A stretch of 64,000 nucleotides of DNA, taken from Obelidium mucronatum (taxonomy: Eukaryota; Chytridiomycota; Chytridiomycetes; Chytridiales; Chytriomycetaceae). Below are positions 34,901-45,885 of this stretch, piece by piece (position 1 is the first letter of the stretch; the number at the start of each line of letters is the position of its first letter). The notes below the pieces were generated by a model. The model had not been told where the DNA came from and made no database searches. It worked only from the letters and a program-made list of their open reading frames with translations. The stretch spans positions 310,001-374,000 of the forward strand of contig JAIVFH010000008.1 of assembly GCA_025765595.1 (NCBI GenBank). The letters are read 5' to 3'. Both the position numbers and the translations under genes were made by a program.

Positions 34901-37900
34901 TCCTTCGCCCTACAAGGAGGCCTGGCTTTCACCAGACAGCAGTACATAGCCCTCACAAAAGCGGGCAGGGGAAACACAGTAGCTATGACACCAGCCCTTA
35001 AAACCGAACTTGAAGAGTGGCTGTGCGTCGACAAAACACACCCGGAGCACTGGGCCGGGGCAGAGTGGCTGTCTCCCACACACGTTGCGATCGACGCAAG
35101 ACCAAAGCTAAACACCGACGCAAACGATAACAGACACGGCGGAGCATTAGTGATCAACGGGGGCACAAGACTAGGAGGGGGAGGAGGTACCAGACCACCT
35201 ACTACCCAGTCAGGGAGTCTCCATCAACGTAAGGGAGGCTTTCGCTTTATTCGCGGCACTGTGCCAATTTGCCCCCCTAATCCGAAACCAGTGGGTGGAC
35301 GTCTGGCTAGACAGCATGGTTGTGGTCCACTGCCTAAACAAAGGTGCCTCACACGCACCCCTCCTCAACGAATACCTGACCCTCATATGGAGACTATGCA
35401 GACACATCAACTGCAAACTCATTGTCCACCACCTCAGCTCCGAGGAGAACTACGTCCCCGATGGCATCACAAGGGAGGACCCGCGGCACGACTTTCGCCT
35501 GTCAGACACGGCCTTTGACAAAATAGTAGAAGCCATCAAAAAGAAAGCAGGGAGACCACCAACCATAGACGCGATGGCCTCATCGGTCAACGCCAAGCTC
35601 CCCCGCTTCGTCAGCAGGTACGAGACGCCAGGGGCGGCAGGCGCCAATATCCTGTCGATGACCCTACACGCAGAGGAGATCGCGTACTTTTTTCCCCCAT
35701 TCGCAATGGTGGCGTCCATAGTCCAATACCTACTCCATACGAGAACCGCAGCTGCCATCGTGGTCCCCCGGCTCATGGAGCCCTGGTGGGTCCAACTAAG
35801 CCAGAAAGCAGCACACCGCTTCGAGCTGGGCAAAAAGGGCGACCGCTCATGTGTCAGCGGCTACCACGGCCCCACTAAGTCCATCCAACCTCTCCCTCTC
35901 ACCCACGACCTGTGGTGTTTCCTCCTTTTAGAATAAAACGAAGTAAGAGACTGAACAACCATTCATTTATTGGCACAGACCCAGAGGAGCCAACAGGAAC
36001 TACTGATAGACAAACCATGCCTCCAATGTGGCAGGCTTAATCCGCGACACGCCCTGTACTGCAACCAATGCGGTTCCCAATACCCAACGTTTGCCCCACC
36101 ATCCAAAACACGCCTAGACGAGGCGTACATCGCAGGGCGCATGGGCACCCTACACGCCAAGCCGCCCACAATCCCACATCAAGCCCAGGCCGAACTGGGC
36201 CACCTGGCGGGTTTCCTGGCCGCACGGACAGCAAAACCCCGGGTATCCGTCCACGCAGCCTGCCCTACGGACATCATCGAGTTCCTCATAAACAAGGAAC
36301 TGAATGGGCGCACCCAATACCACGCCGAGTCCTGCCCCAGACAAGGCTCCGCCAAAGTAGGCAACCAAATAAACGGGAGCTGCGACCCAGAGGTCTGCCT
36401 CATCCGTTCGGCACCAGGTTCGATCCAAGCGACGGCCAGCAGGCTCCGAACAGCCCTAGCCGACCTGGGACTCACAGGCCCCTGGAACCCCAGGGACGGA
36501 TCCGGAAACCCCGCAGACGCGGCCCTCGTACGCTACCACATCGAACAGCTCAGCACCGAAGCCGTCAGGTTTGGCGTATCATCCCTCCAAGCCCCCCCGG
36601 TATCCGCGCACACAACGACCGCAATCCTGACCATCCTCAGGCCAAGGTTCGCCGACGAGTCTTTAAGCCCCCTCCAGAGGCTAAGGTGGCGCCAGTTCTG
36701 GTGTTTCTACCAACTTGTGCAAGCCAGCGGCAGGCGGCCCGGCGACCTGGTCCGCCTGCGCACGGCCACAACCCTATGGCTGCCTGACCGGTCCGGGATC
36801 CTGATCACGATGGTGGAAGGGAAAACGGCGTCCTCACCAGACCCGGACATGTTCGTAGTGCGAGACGAGGCGGCGCTCGGCGCCCTCAGGTTGTACAACA
36901 GAGACTGCAAACTGCTTGGCATCCCGCTACAGAACGGAAACCCCTACATCTTCTTCAAACCCGAGAACGCACTCGACAACCCGCGACCACACGCAATCGC
37001 ACAACGTTTTGTGGACGACTTCCAGGGACTCCTAAAGGAACTGGGCGCTTTCCAAGGGGAGACGCTATATGGCTTTCGAGTAGGAAACTCCATAGAGGCG
37101 GCCACGGCCCCCGAACCTGACATAGGACACGTCAGGACATCAGGCGGGATGGAAGACAAACGCCTCCGCCACTCACTACAGCCAATACGCGATAGTCGCG
37201 AACTACAGCAACAACGCCGCGGACAAGGTCAAAGCAATCCATGACTGGCGGGTCAATGCCACTCAGTACAGATATTTTCAATGATTAAAGGAAATATTCA
37301 AACCCTACAACACCACACAACACACAGATTACAGTCAGGGCACATTACAGCCGGGGCCCCGACCCAGAGCGTCGGTTTTTTCCATAACTGAACTCTGTAT
37401 TTTATTTGTATAATATTGTCTATCGGATATCCCCGGGAGGCGTCGGAGTGAAGCTCCGAGGCTCAGGGGCGATTTCTGATTGGACAAGAGAAATGTCAAA
37501 TTTTTATCTTCTCTTTTTCCATAACGGAAGCTTCGCGAAGCGACCCACCCTCCATCCCTTACACCTACCCGGCCTGCGCCAAACCCCACACCTGCTTTCT
37601 TCTCCCTCTGTACACAGACTAGCTAGATCAACAGAGCGTTATATAACAATAATAATAAAAAGCAGGTCTGCGGTTCAGCGCAGGCCGCTGACGCTCCCGC
37701 GAGGGACCCCTCCTGGGAGCGTCGGTTTTTTCCATAACTGAACTCTGTATTTTATTTGTATACATACTGAATTTTCTCAACCTCAAGTACGGTGGATCCA
37801 AGCCAGGCGGCTGGGGTATTTTGCTAATGCAAGAATACTCACGCAAGATGCAAGTAACTATCCGTGGCTTTGCCTCATACAACTCGTATTGGCTTAAATT

Positions 37901-38555
37901 CGCCCTCGAGCCTTTACTCCTCACTTCAACCACTGGACTTCCCGAAAGAATCAAATTGATTACCCTTCTTCTCGGCACTAATGACTATGTCCATCCCACA
38001 TTCAACAAACACGTGCCGATCGACAAATACACGACGAATATGTCTGAAATGATTGCAACCATTCTAAGGATTGCTCCCGATGCCAAGTTGCTGCTCTTGA
38101 CGCCGCCGCCAATGAGCGTCAAGGTGGTGTATGATGGCGATCAGGTTCCTTCAAACCCAAAAATATATGCAACACTTGAAAATGCAAAGCGATATCGAGA
38201 CGCATGTCTGTCTCTAGTTAAAGAATTCAATTCGATAGATGATTCTGGAGAATCATCAAGGCTGAGAGTGGACGTGTTGGATACTTGGCAGCTTTTTCTC
38301 AATCCATCTGAAATCGAGGATATCGATTCGTGGGATCCTGCAACAAGATTGAAGCACCTTTTTGCAGATACTCGGCATTTTAATGAGGATGGGAATAGGA
38401 TCTTGTTTGAAGGGGTTGTTGGAAAAATCAAAGACACATGGCCTGAATTACAAGCTTCAGTCCAAAAAGAAGTTTTGCCGACGAATTGGAGTGTTGCTCC
38501 TTGTGCTGTTTCGCCGAACGATGATGGTGTGCGAAAGTGGCTGTACTCCAATTGA
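31931..38555 (+). CDS. SGNH (GDSL-type) hydrolase 3, intron holds a retrotransposon
   Basis: Exons 31931-32101 and 37788-38555; 312 residues, phase 0 on both sides. The protein has an N-terminal helix (IISVLVLTAVILLAI), IVLIGDSLTE, RGFASYNSYW, LLLGTNDY, LLLTPPP and DTRHFNEDG with the catalytic Asp/His pair. The intron follows GDSLTE exactly as in the other two paralogues, but it is 5,686 bp because the retrotransposon at 32125-37762 lies in it in the same orientation. The short native flanks remain (GTTCAG donor, CTCAAG acceptor). Whether the gene is still correctly spliced is not visible from DNA. Confidence 0.85.
32126..32240 (+). repeat. Left split direct repeat A1 of the YR retrotransposon
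   Basis: Identical to 37412-37526 over 115 bp. It includes the palindromic-looking core cggagtgaagctccg. Confidence 0.93.
32275..33761 (+). CDS. gag-like protein of the YR retrotransposon, probably spliced
   Basis: Starts at ATG 32275 with a purine-rich context and runs through a Gln-rich segment into an acidic one. A 329-bp intron 32797-33125 is inferred: donor GTAGGA, a ctaac branch site and an ACACAG acceptor, in phase 0, joining PQLQ to GRYDLLFANFSANLATG. Downstream an arginine-rich part holds a CCHC-type knuckle, CRHCKRQDVRGHSESSC, typical of retroelement gag. Two extra bases (33378 and 33484) put that knuckle out of frame with the upstream part. If the intron is not used the first frame stops at 32991. 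Confidence 0.6.
33801..35936 (+). CDS. Reverse transcriptase-RNase H of the YR retrotransposon, several frameshifts
   Basis: The polyprotein begins at 33801. RT motifs: RIADLRRLNEY, VVDVKACYYNF, FRWRRNGSWQYFQ, and the catalytic pair in VFFDDFGLGE (FFDD replacing the usual YxDD). An RNase H of DIRS type follows, with VWLDSMVVVHCLNKGASHAPLLN and HHLSSEENYVPDGITR. Reading needs four blocks in different frames, with extra bases suggested at 34119, 34873 and in the G-rich run near 35175-35188. The element copy is therefore likely inactive, or it depends on sequence corrections. Confidence 0.8.
35970..37281 (+). CDS. Tyrosine recombinase with N-terminal zinc ribbon
   Basis: The frame opens near 35970 (no ATG; probably joined by a 36-bp intron ending CACAG at 35974-ish, or started at the in-frame ATG 36140). 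The first part is a zinc ribbon, CLQCGRLNPRHALYCNQCG. The recombinase core has GRRPGDLVRLR (first catalytic Arg) and LYGFRVGN, the place of the second-box His/Arg, where Tyr replaces His. The nucleophile block is HYSQYAIVANYSNN near 37173-37215, but it lies one base out of frame after an apparent extra T at 37173; the zero frame ends at 37244. Tyrosine recombinases insert the circular cDNA of DIRS-type elements. Confidence 0.75.
37367..37412 (+). repeat. Right split direct repeat B1 of the YR retrotransposon
   Basis: 46 bp, repeated at 37717-37762; it starts gagcgtcgg and ends ttatttgtata. It overlaps A2 by the base pair at 37412. Confidence 0.9.
37412..37526 (+). repeat. Internal copy A2 of the left repeat
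   Basis: 115 bp identical to A1 at 32126-32240. Confidence 0.93.
37717..37762 (+). repeat. Right terminal repeat B2 of the YR retrotransposon
   Basis: 46 bp identical to B1. The element ends here, and the remaining intron sequence and acceptor of the SGNH hydrolase 3 gene follow. Just before it the sequence acgctccc/gggagcgt forms an 8-bp inverted repeat (37691-37722). Confidence 0.9.
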
Positions 38556-38636
38556 TTTGAAATCGGTTGAAAATCAAGTAAAATAAGTTAAATAGAGAAC
38601 TCATGTAAATAAAATCCCCAAAAAAGCACAGCGTAC

Positions 38637-39823
38637 ATGTTCAATTTCATGAAAAGCGCACCTTCAGCTTCACCAAAGTTCCCAATGCCAGTCGGGGAAC
38701 GAAAGGTCCAGGAGATAACCAATGCAATCTCCCGACCAGTTCAATCCATCATCAAGTCAGGCACCTTCACCGAAGGAGGCGGATTCCAAGTCAAACGACC
38801 GTTTCCAACTCGCGAAATGATGCAGTTTGATCCGTTCTTGATGCTCGATCACTTGGGTCCAAAATACTATGGACCATATGAGTTTCCTGGTGCACCAACT
38901 CACCCTCATCGCGGCTTTGAAACCGTTTCTTGTAACTATAAGCAATTCCTTGTTTACTTTTACTTTTTTTTAAACTGATATAAACGTAAAAACCCAGACA
39001 TCATCTCTGGGGAAAGCGTGCACCATGATTCCGGGGGCCACACTGGAATAATGAAACCTGGATGGGTACAATGGATGACTGCCGGCAGTGGCGTTCTACA
39101 CAGCGAAGGACCCACAGAAGAATCAGCCAAATCCGGTGGAATCGTGGAGGGATATCAAATCTGGGTGAACCTTTCAAAAGAAAAGAAAATGAAAACGCCG
39201 AAATACCAAGACTACTCACCAGAAAAGATTCCCAAGTTGACAGTGTCTTATCCAGGAAGAACGGCTACTGTGTGGGTGAATGTGATTGCTGGATCTGCTC
39301 ATGGAACAGAGAGTGTAATTACAACGGAGGTGAGTTCTTTCAGCAAAAGGAAATATGAAGTTCGACTGACACCCTTTTCCTTTTGATGAAGTCGCCCATT
39401 GCATTGTTGCATTATGTCTTAAAACCTGGAGCCAAAGTTGTATGGACAGTACCATCCGAGTTTCGAGAAAACTGGAATACTGGAATTTACGTTTCTGCAG
39501 GGACCGGGCTTTTTGGGGAATCTGTTCAAGATGGTCTAGAATCAGCGAATAACGCAAAGAAAGGAATAGCTGGGGACTTTGTGATATATTCAAAGACTAG
39601 TGGGGCCAGTCTCTTGGAGGGCCAAGAGTCGGCAATTGTGTTTTCGAATGCAGACGATGCATCCGAAGAACTGAGCGTGATTGTCATGGCAGGAGTTCCC
39701 TTGGACCAACCTATCGCGCGACGCGGTCCTTTTGTAATGAATACGGAAGAAGAAATCATGCAGTGTTTTAAGGATTACTCTGCAGGAAAGTTTGGGAAAA
39801 TCAAAGCGGATGTTGTTGGTTGA
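38637..39823 (+). CDS. Pirin-like cupin protein
   Basis: Exons 38637-38931, 38998-39329 and 39392-39823; 352 residues, intact. The N-terminal cupin carries the iron-binding motif THPHRGFET with a second His in HHDSGGH, and the conserved VQWMTAGSGVLHSE follows. The C-terminal half ends with the pirin signature region (VIVMAGVPLDQPIARRGPFVMNTEEEI). Pirins are nuclear or cytosolic iron proteins; some act as quercetinases or transcription cofactors. The first in-frame ATG is used; MKSAPSASP at 38649 is an alternative start. Confidence 0.93.
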
Positions 39824-40022
39824 AGAAAAAAGCAAGCCAATGCTTGATTTATAAATAAAGCGATCCAATAATCAAGTAAATTTCTTAATTTTGTTTGTGG
39901 GAAGCTGCTGTCGTGCAGTGAGACAAAAATCGAAGGATTTACGCACTTCACCAGGAACAAGCAACCAACTCGCCTTACGCGGCTGATAGCTACATCTTCC
40001 ATAGTTATACATATCGTCAAAC

Positions 40023-43000
40023 ATGGCAGATTATGAAGGATCAGGCGCTGGCCCAGACCAGAAAATCGCATCGACTCCTGTTGCGGAATCAAACCAACCA
40101 GCAAAGACAGAGGCGCCGCGACGCGTTTCTTTCAAACCAGAAAATACATCAACTCTGGAACAAGTTATGGTCGCGATGCCGTCGCCTATTCCCGTTCTTG
40201 AAGTATCAGTGTCAGTTGACGATGGCAACTCCAATGAGGGACAATCCGATGCAACCAACCCCAACATTAACAATATTCTCGGATCGCGAAATTCTGAAAC
40301 GGAAACAAACATCGACGCGGAAAACAAGGACGCTTCTCTGAAGCGATCCTTCACAAACATTGGACCAAACAAATCACGCAGAAGCAGCATCAAACCCCCC
40401 GAAAGGTCAAAATCTCAAATCTCACCATCGACCCCCAAACAGTCAGATCCTTTGCCATCACTAAGTGGAGCTGCTGGGGGTTTGGTTACTGGGAAAGCTG
40501 TGCCGCTTCAGCCAGCTGCTTCTGATTCCGTCACAAATAGGAGTGTTGTGAACATATCATCGGCAGCTGCTCACATGGGTTCTACAATGAGCATAGCTTC
40601 GCAGCAGAGTGGTTACGTGAATCCTTTGTTTCAAGATGTCGATGTTCCTGTGGTGAAGAAACCCAAAGCAACGCGCGAGAAACGGAAAATGTCGCTTGGA
40701 GCCGCCCTTTGCATCCCACCGCCACCTCGTATCGACAATAATATGAATCTGTCAAAAGTGATGAAGCTATCTCTGGGTGCTATTGGTAAGCAACCCTGCC
40801 TCTTGATAGACTTTCACAAACTAAACCTTTTTTCGAAAAAGGAATTGTTTATGGAGATATTGGTGTTTCCCCGATTTTTGTTTTGAAGACTATATTCCAT
40901 CCCTTTGCCCATGAGGCTGTAGGAATTACGCTTGAAGGTGCTGGACACTCACTCATTGTCGATACGGATGTTGTGAATGAAACAATGATAATTGGATCGG
41001 TTTCCTTAATTATCTGGGTCATAACTCTCGTTTGCTGTGTCAAGTATATTATTTTTGTTCTCACAGGTAAGAAAAAGAAAACTCTTGATTTCATGGACTT
41101 ACCTCTCTCTTGAAAAGCCGACAAAAACGGAGAAGGGGGTACTTGGGCGCTTATATCTCTGCTCCCTCTGGAAAACGATGAACATGTGCTTTACAAGTAT
41201 CGACGGTACATCTTCAACTTGGGTATGGTCGCCGCAGGTTGTCTTCTGGCAGATGGAGTAAGCGAAAATATACGTTTTCCTAGACGTCTTTGTCTATACT
41301 AATATTCCAATTTATAAGATAATCGCTCCTGCAATCTGTGTTCTCTCGTCTTTTGAAGGAGTTCAAGACTATGCCGAGTACGTTTTCTCTTTTTTTTTTC
41401 ATACTGCCACCATCTGAGTCGCCTTATCTATTTTTGAACAGGGGCCATCTACCGCTTGAGGGAACTTTAGCACTGTCTTGTATCGTTCTGTTTATATTAT
41501 TCTTCACACAAAAATACGGCACTAGCAAAGTTTTAAAGTTCTATGGTCCCATTATGATGGCGTGGTTCCTGGTTATCGCAGGTGTGGGCCTCTACAATAT
41601 TACGTTAAACTTTCGCGTCCTTCTGGCGTTCAGTCCACATACAATTGTGCAATTATTCTCGGCTAACCCTGGAGTTGCGTTTGAGATTACTAGTCACGTG
41701 TAAGCGGCTTTTTTTTTACTTCGTTTTTCCTTCAAAGGAAACATCCTAAAGGAATCGTGATAGTGTATTGGCAGTTACTGGGGTTGAGGCCATGTATGCA
41801 GACTTGGGTCACTTCAAAACGCTCCCGATCCGTGTTTCCTTTTTGGCCGTTGTATATCCTGCAATCATCTTCAGTTATTTAGGGTTTGCATATATTTTGT
41901 TCTTTCTTTCTTTCGTTTCGTTTCATTTTTCGTTTGTTGTCGTTTTTATTTTCTATTTTGGTTTTCATTTCAATTACTAACTCTTGGCTTTCCATTCAGC
42001 CAAGGTGCATTTCTCATCAATCATAATGAAGCAGTATCGCATCCCTTTTTCAACTCGATTCCTGGGTAAGTTTGTCCCCAACAACCGTTTAATATCAGGG
42101 TCTAAGATGCATTGATTTCTCTTTACACAAGGCCAATGAAATATGTTGTTTTGGTCCTGGCGACACTTGCAGGTAATTTTTTTGTTCTCTTCGCGACATG
42201 CAGTTCTGACACTACTTCTCACCTCCCCCCCCCCCCCGAACAGCCATTATAGCATCACAAGCTACAATCAGCGGTTGCTTTACTCTTATTGATCAAGGAG
42301 TGAGTTTGAAAGCTGCACTTGCTTTTTGTTTGGTTCTTTCTTAGATGTTTAAACTCCTCTATCTTTTTTTTTCTTTTGTTCTCAGATTTCGCTACGTGTG
42401 TTTCCAAATGTAAAAACAACGCATACGACTGCCGAAACAGCGGGTGATGCAGGATCTGTGTATATTCCAGCCTTCAACAATATCCTCATGTTTGGAAGCA
42501 TTGTCCTGGTGATTGCCTTCAAGAGTAGCGATGCGATCGCCAACATCTTTGGTATCTTGACATTTTAAACTGGAAACTATATACATATAAAAAAAATAAT
42601 AATTGAAATATACTCTTTATAGGAATTGGCGTAACAATCACAATGACATGCACAACAATATTCTACATCCTCTCCATGAAATACGTCTGGCACCAGCCCG
42701 ATTGGCAAACATACCTCTTTGCGTCTTGCTTCTTGATTCTGGACATATTTTTATTCCTCTCATCGTGTCGCAAATTCGCTTCCTTCGGATGGATCGCCAT
42801 TCTCCTATCCTTTGGAATCTTTTTCCTAATGTACACTTGGTACACGACAAACTTGGAAATCAATGAGAAACTGCATGAAAGACTCCTTGAACTGAATGAA
42901 CTCCGAATCCATGTAAAACATATCCATCGAACTCAAGGAACAGTTGTCTTTGTTTCTAATACGGACGAAGATGTGCCGAATGTGCTTCGGATTTGTGCTC

Positions 43001-43452
43001 AGCAGCTCAGATCGCTTCCCGCAAATATTGTCTGTATGACGGCGTTGAGTTCGACTGCACCGTTTATTGCTGATGAAGAAAGAGTGGTGTTTCGAACTGT
43101 GGATCCGATTGCTGGGATTTATCGGCTTGTTATTTCGTATGGATATGCTGAGCGTTCGATTAATACGGTTATGGCTGTCGATAGGGCCAGGAAACGAGGA
43201 TTAAGGATGGCAGCAGATGAACGAGCCACTTTTGTTGTTGGAAGGGAATTAGTGACGGTTAAGAAAGAGGAGAAAGATATGTTCAAGAAACTGAGGATTC
43301 TTGCATATAGCGCAATAAGTTCAAATACGGAAGGAAAGATAGACTATTTTAACTTACCTCCGAAAGACACGCTAGAGGTAACTCAATGCCGACAAACATT
43401 ATTTTTCTCACATTTTTTTTTCATTCAGATTGGCAACCAAATGATGCTCTAG
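40023..43452 (+). CDS. HAK/KUP-type potassium transporter
   Basis: Twelve exons: 40023-40785, 40842-41066, 41118-41257, 41319-41377, 41442-41699, 41764-41883, 42000-42065, 42132-42172, 42244-42299, 42386-42551, 42623-43377, 43429-43452; 890 residues, all phases agree. The first ~255 residues are a soluble, Ser/Pro-rich tail. Then comes the HAK/KUP core with the GxxYGDIGxSP motif (GIVYGDIGVSP), EGGTWALISLLP, VTGVEAMYADLGHF, and QATISGCFTLIDQG. The C-terminal soluble part follows the last helices. These proteins are high-affinity K+ symporters of the plasma membrane, well known in fungi. The frame is clean over twelve exons. Confidence 0.93.
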
Positions 43453-43600
43453 GATAAGCAGTTTTTTTTTTGTTTAACCACTATATTGACACTTGAAAAG
43501 TAAATCCGATTCAACGAGAAATGTGGTTGATACTTTATTTCGTATCCAATGGGTTGTCATCATTGCACCCCTTCTCCCTTTCCATTTACTTATTTTTTTC

Positions 43601-45703
43601 TCAATCCTTCTTGGCACCACTTGCTTTTCCGACACCAAGCAATTCCTCTCCCTCTTCTTCCGAATCTCTTGCAACTCGCCAGGCAGCATCCGGAACCTTT
43701 TCCAAAAACGCAACTGTAGGCCTAACAACTGCGAACAAGACAATTACTCCTGTAACAACGCAAGCGATCGAAACTGGGTAGTATCCATCACTTTTTTTGT
43801 CGCAAAGTCCCTCCAAAGTCTTGCACTGAGACTTGGCAGTGTCGCTGGTGCACTTGAAAGTCTGCTGAGTAGAGTTGGCTGGGAAAACGCAATAAGCGTC
43901 TGTAAAGTGCTCCACAGACTGAAGGATAAAATATTTGGGCCATGTTCCTGCAAGGTTATTGATAGTATTGAGCTAATTTTGTTTTGGGGTGTTAGTTGCA
44001 GGCCCAACAATAACTGAAAGAACATACCAAAGTCATGTAAGTGCCCCCAATTCGTGGATCCGAGATCTTAGTAAAGTAACTTCCAATACCAACGAACATA
44101 ACGGTTCTATAATGTGACAAGCCGATTACTATATAGCGGCTAAAATGTGATGGATGCTTAATACTTACGATACCATCGAATTTAGAACAGTAGTGAAGAT
44201 CACAAATCCAAAGAAGGAAGAAGAAATCTTCTCCGGCACATTATAAATAATGAGCATCCCAAGGAAACTGAATGCCAACCGAATGTAAAACGCCGAAAGC
44301 CACTAGAGGAGACAAATTAAGAAACACACCAGATCCAGCAGAATAATACACGTACTGGACGCAAAGGTTTGGGTCCACTGCTCCATTTCGCGACATAGTA
44401 CCCCACAAAGATTTGAATGGGAAAATCAATCAGTACAGTCAACGCCAAATCTTCTTTTGAGAATCCCTTTTCAAGTAACTTGAGAGCCGATACAGAATCA
44501 TGCGCCATAAAACCAATCTTCGAGATCATGATCATGAAGATAAACTGCCTCATGTCTGAGGAAAACAAGCACCAAACGCTAAGTACACATGGAACCAGAA
44601 AAAAAATCCACAAACACTGAACTGGGGAGAGAAATAACTTGCAAGATATGTTTGTAGACTATTTGAATTTCGTTTTCGGCAGGTTCTTCAGTTTCAGGAG
44701 CCTGGAGTAAGAATGTTAATCGGCCAAAACCACAGAAGAGCAACCTGCAAAAATCACCTCCTTCTTGACAAAAACAAGCCAGAGATCACACACTAAGAAC
44801 ATTATTCCCCAGAAGAACAGATACTGCCCAAGTAAAACAAGCTGATCACTCATTCCAAGGTATTTGACACAAAATTCCTTCGAATTCAACGCCAAAAAAA
44901 CAGTAAACGAGAGGAAATATCCAGAATTAAGACCAATTGCTGAAGAATGAGAAATAAGACATGTGCTGAGTTGACCTCAATTCACGTACTTTGCGCAGTG
45001 GAGGCATACGCCTTATTTTCTTCAGTCAAAAGAGTAAGCGCCCACCCATCTACGGCAATATCTTGAGTTGCACACAGAAACACAAGGGACGCGAATGTGA
45101 TTGCAAGAAACGTGACTGGAACTGCTTCAGTACTCTCAACAGACACATATGAGTCAATTGACTGCGAGAGAATAATCAAAAATATTCCAGTGATAGCCTG
45201 TTTTATATAAAGATAAACCAAACCGCGTTAGCCAAGAAGTTCCACATTGTTGATTAGAAATACCTGAATGGGAACAATCCAACTCTTTCTACGTCCAACA
45301 CTTTTATTGTAGATTGAGTCTACTATAGGAGACCAGAGCAGCTGCAAAACTAGTTCTCAGTAATATTTCTTTCGCAAGCTGCGTCAAGGCCAGTTACCTT
45401 GAGAGAGTATGGATATGATGACAGCGAGAACAGGGCAATGTCTGCATACGAGAGCTTTGACTTGAGCAGAAACGGCACTGAGCCCATGACGAGTCCAAGC
45501 GGAATGCCCTGAAGAAGGTCTGTGTTTCGAGTGAGTTGGTTGTTGATCGGTACTCAGAGCTTACACAAAACCACGAGAAGGACAAAGTCGCCCAGTTCGT
45601 CCTGGATGCCTTTGGGCTTCTGCGGCTTCTTGCCTTTGGCTTCGCTGTTGTTTGTTGAAAGCTGCGCCGGCGAAGTTGACGGCGTCTTCCTCTTTTTGGC
45701 CAT
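43601..45703 (-). CDS. Acetyl-CoA transporter (AT-1/SLC33A1 type)
   Basis: Ten exons: 45703-45565, 45519-45398, 45341-45264, 45197-44990, 44939-44758, 44701-44623, 44555-44356, 44302-44169, 44106-44028, 43972-43601; 530 residues against 549 in human SLC33A1. The family blocks are LLQGIPLGL, SYPYSLKLLWSPIVDSIY, GRRKSWIVPIQ, ATQDIAVDGWAL, LTVLIDFPIQIF, and DPRIGGTYMTLLNTINNLAGTWP. The protein imports acetyl-CoA into the ER lumen. The intron after exon 6 uses a GTTCAG donor. The gene is tandem with the CEP290-like gene on the same strand, 183 bp apart. Confidence 0.92.
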
Positions 45704-45885
45704 GATTTCTTTATGATTTCTCTAGATTTCTCTCAACTTCTTTTATTCCACATTTAATATCTGTATTAAAGCAAAGCATATTTATTGGTCGGCCCCTCTA
45801 TTTCGTGTTGGCTGCGTGAGAATTCTTTCTGCGGAATACCCACACTGGTCACATAGACGACGGATGTGTTCTTCGTACTTTATGT

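Larger units (their letters stand above)
32125..37762 (+). mobile_element. Tyrosine-recombinase retrotransposon (DIRS/PAT/Ngaro-like), 5.6 kb
   Basis: The element has split direct repeats: A1 at 32126-32240 at the left end, and at the right B1 (37367-37412), A2 (37412-37526) and B2 (37717-37762). A1 and A2 are identical over 115 bp; B1 and B2 share 46 bp. This A1-B1-A2-B2 order is that of PAT/Ngaro elements, whose circular intermediate is rebuilt from the overlaps. Genes inside are gag-like, RT-RNase H and a tyrosine recombinase. The element is GC-rich and codon use differs strongly from its AT-rich host surroundings. No target duplication is seen, as expected for this mechanism. Confidence 0.9.

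Noticed and set aside
32102..37787. SGNH hydrolase as cargo of the YR retrotransposon
   Set aside because: Ngaro elements can carry SGNH domains, but here the hydrolase exons lie outside the repeats and have two intron-containing paralogues nearby.
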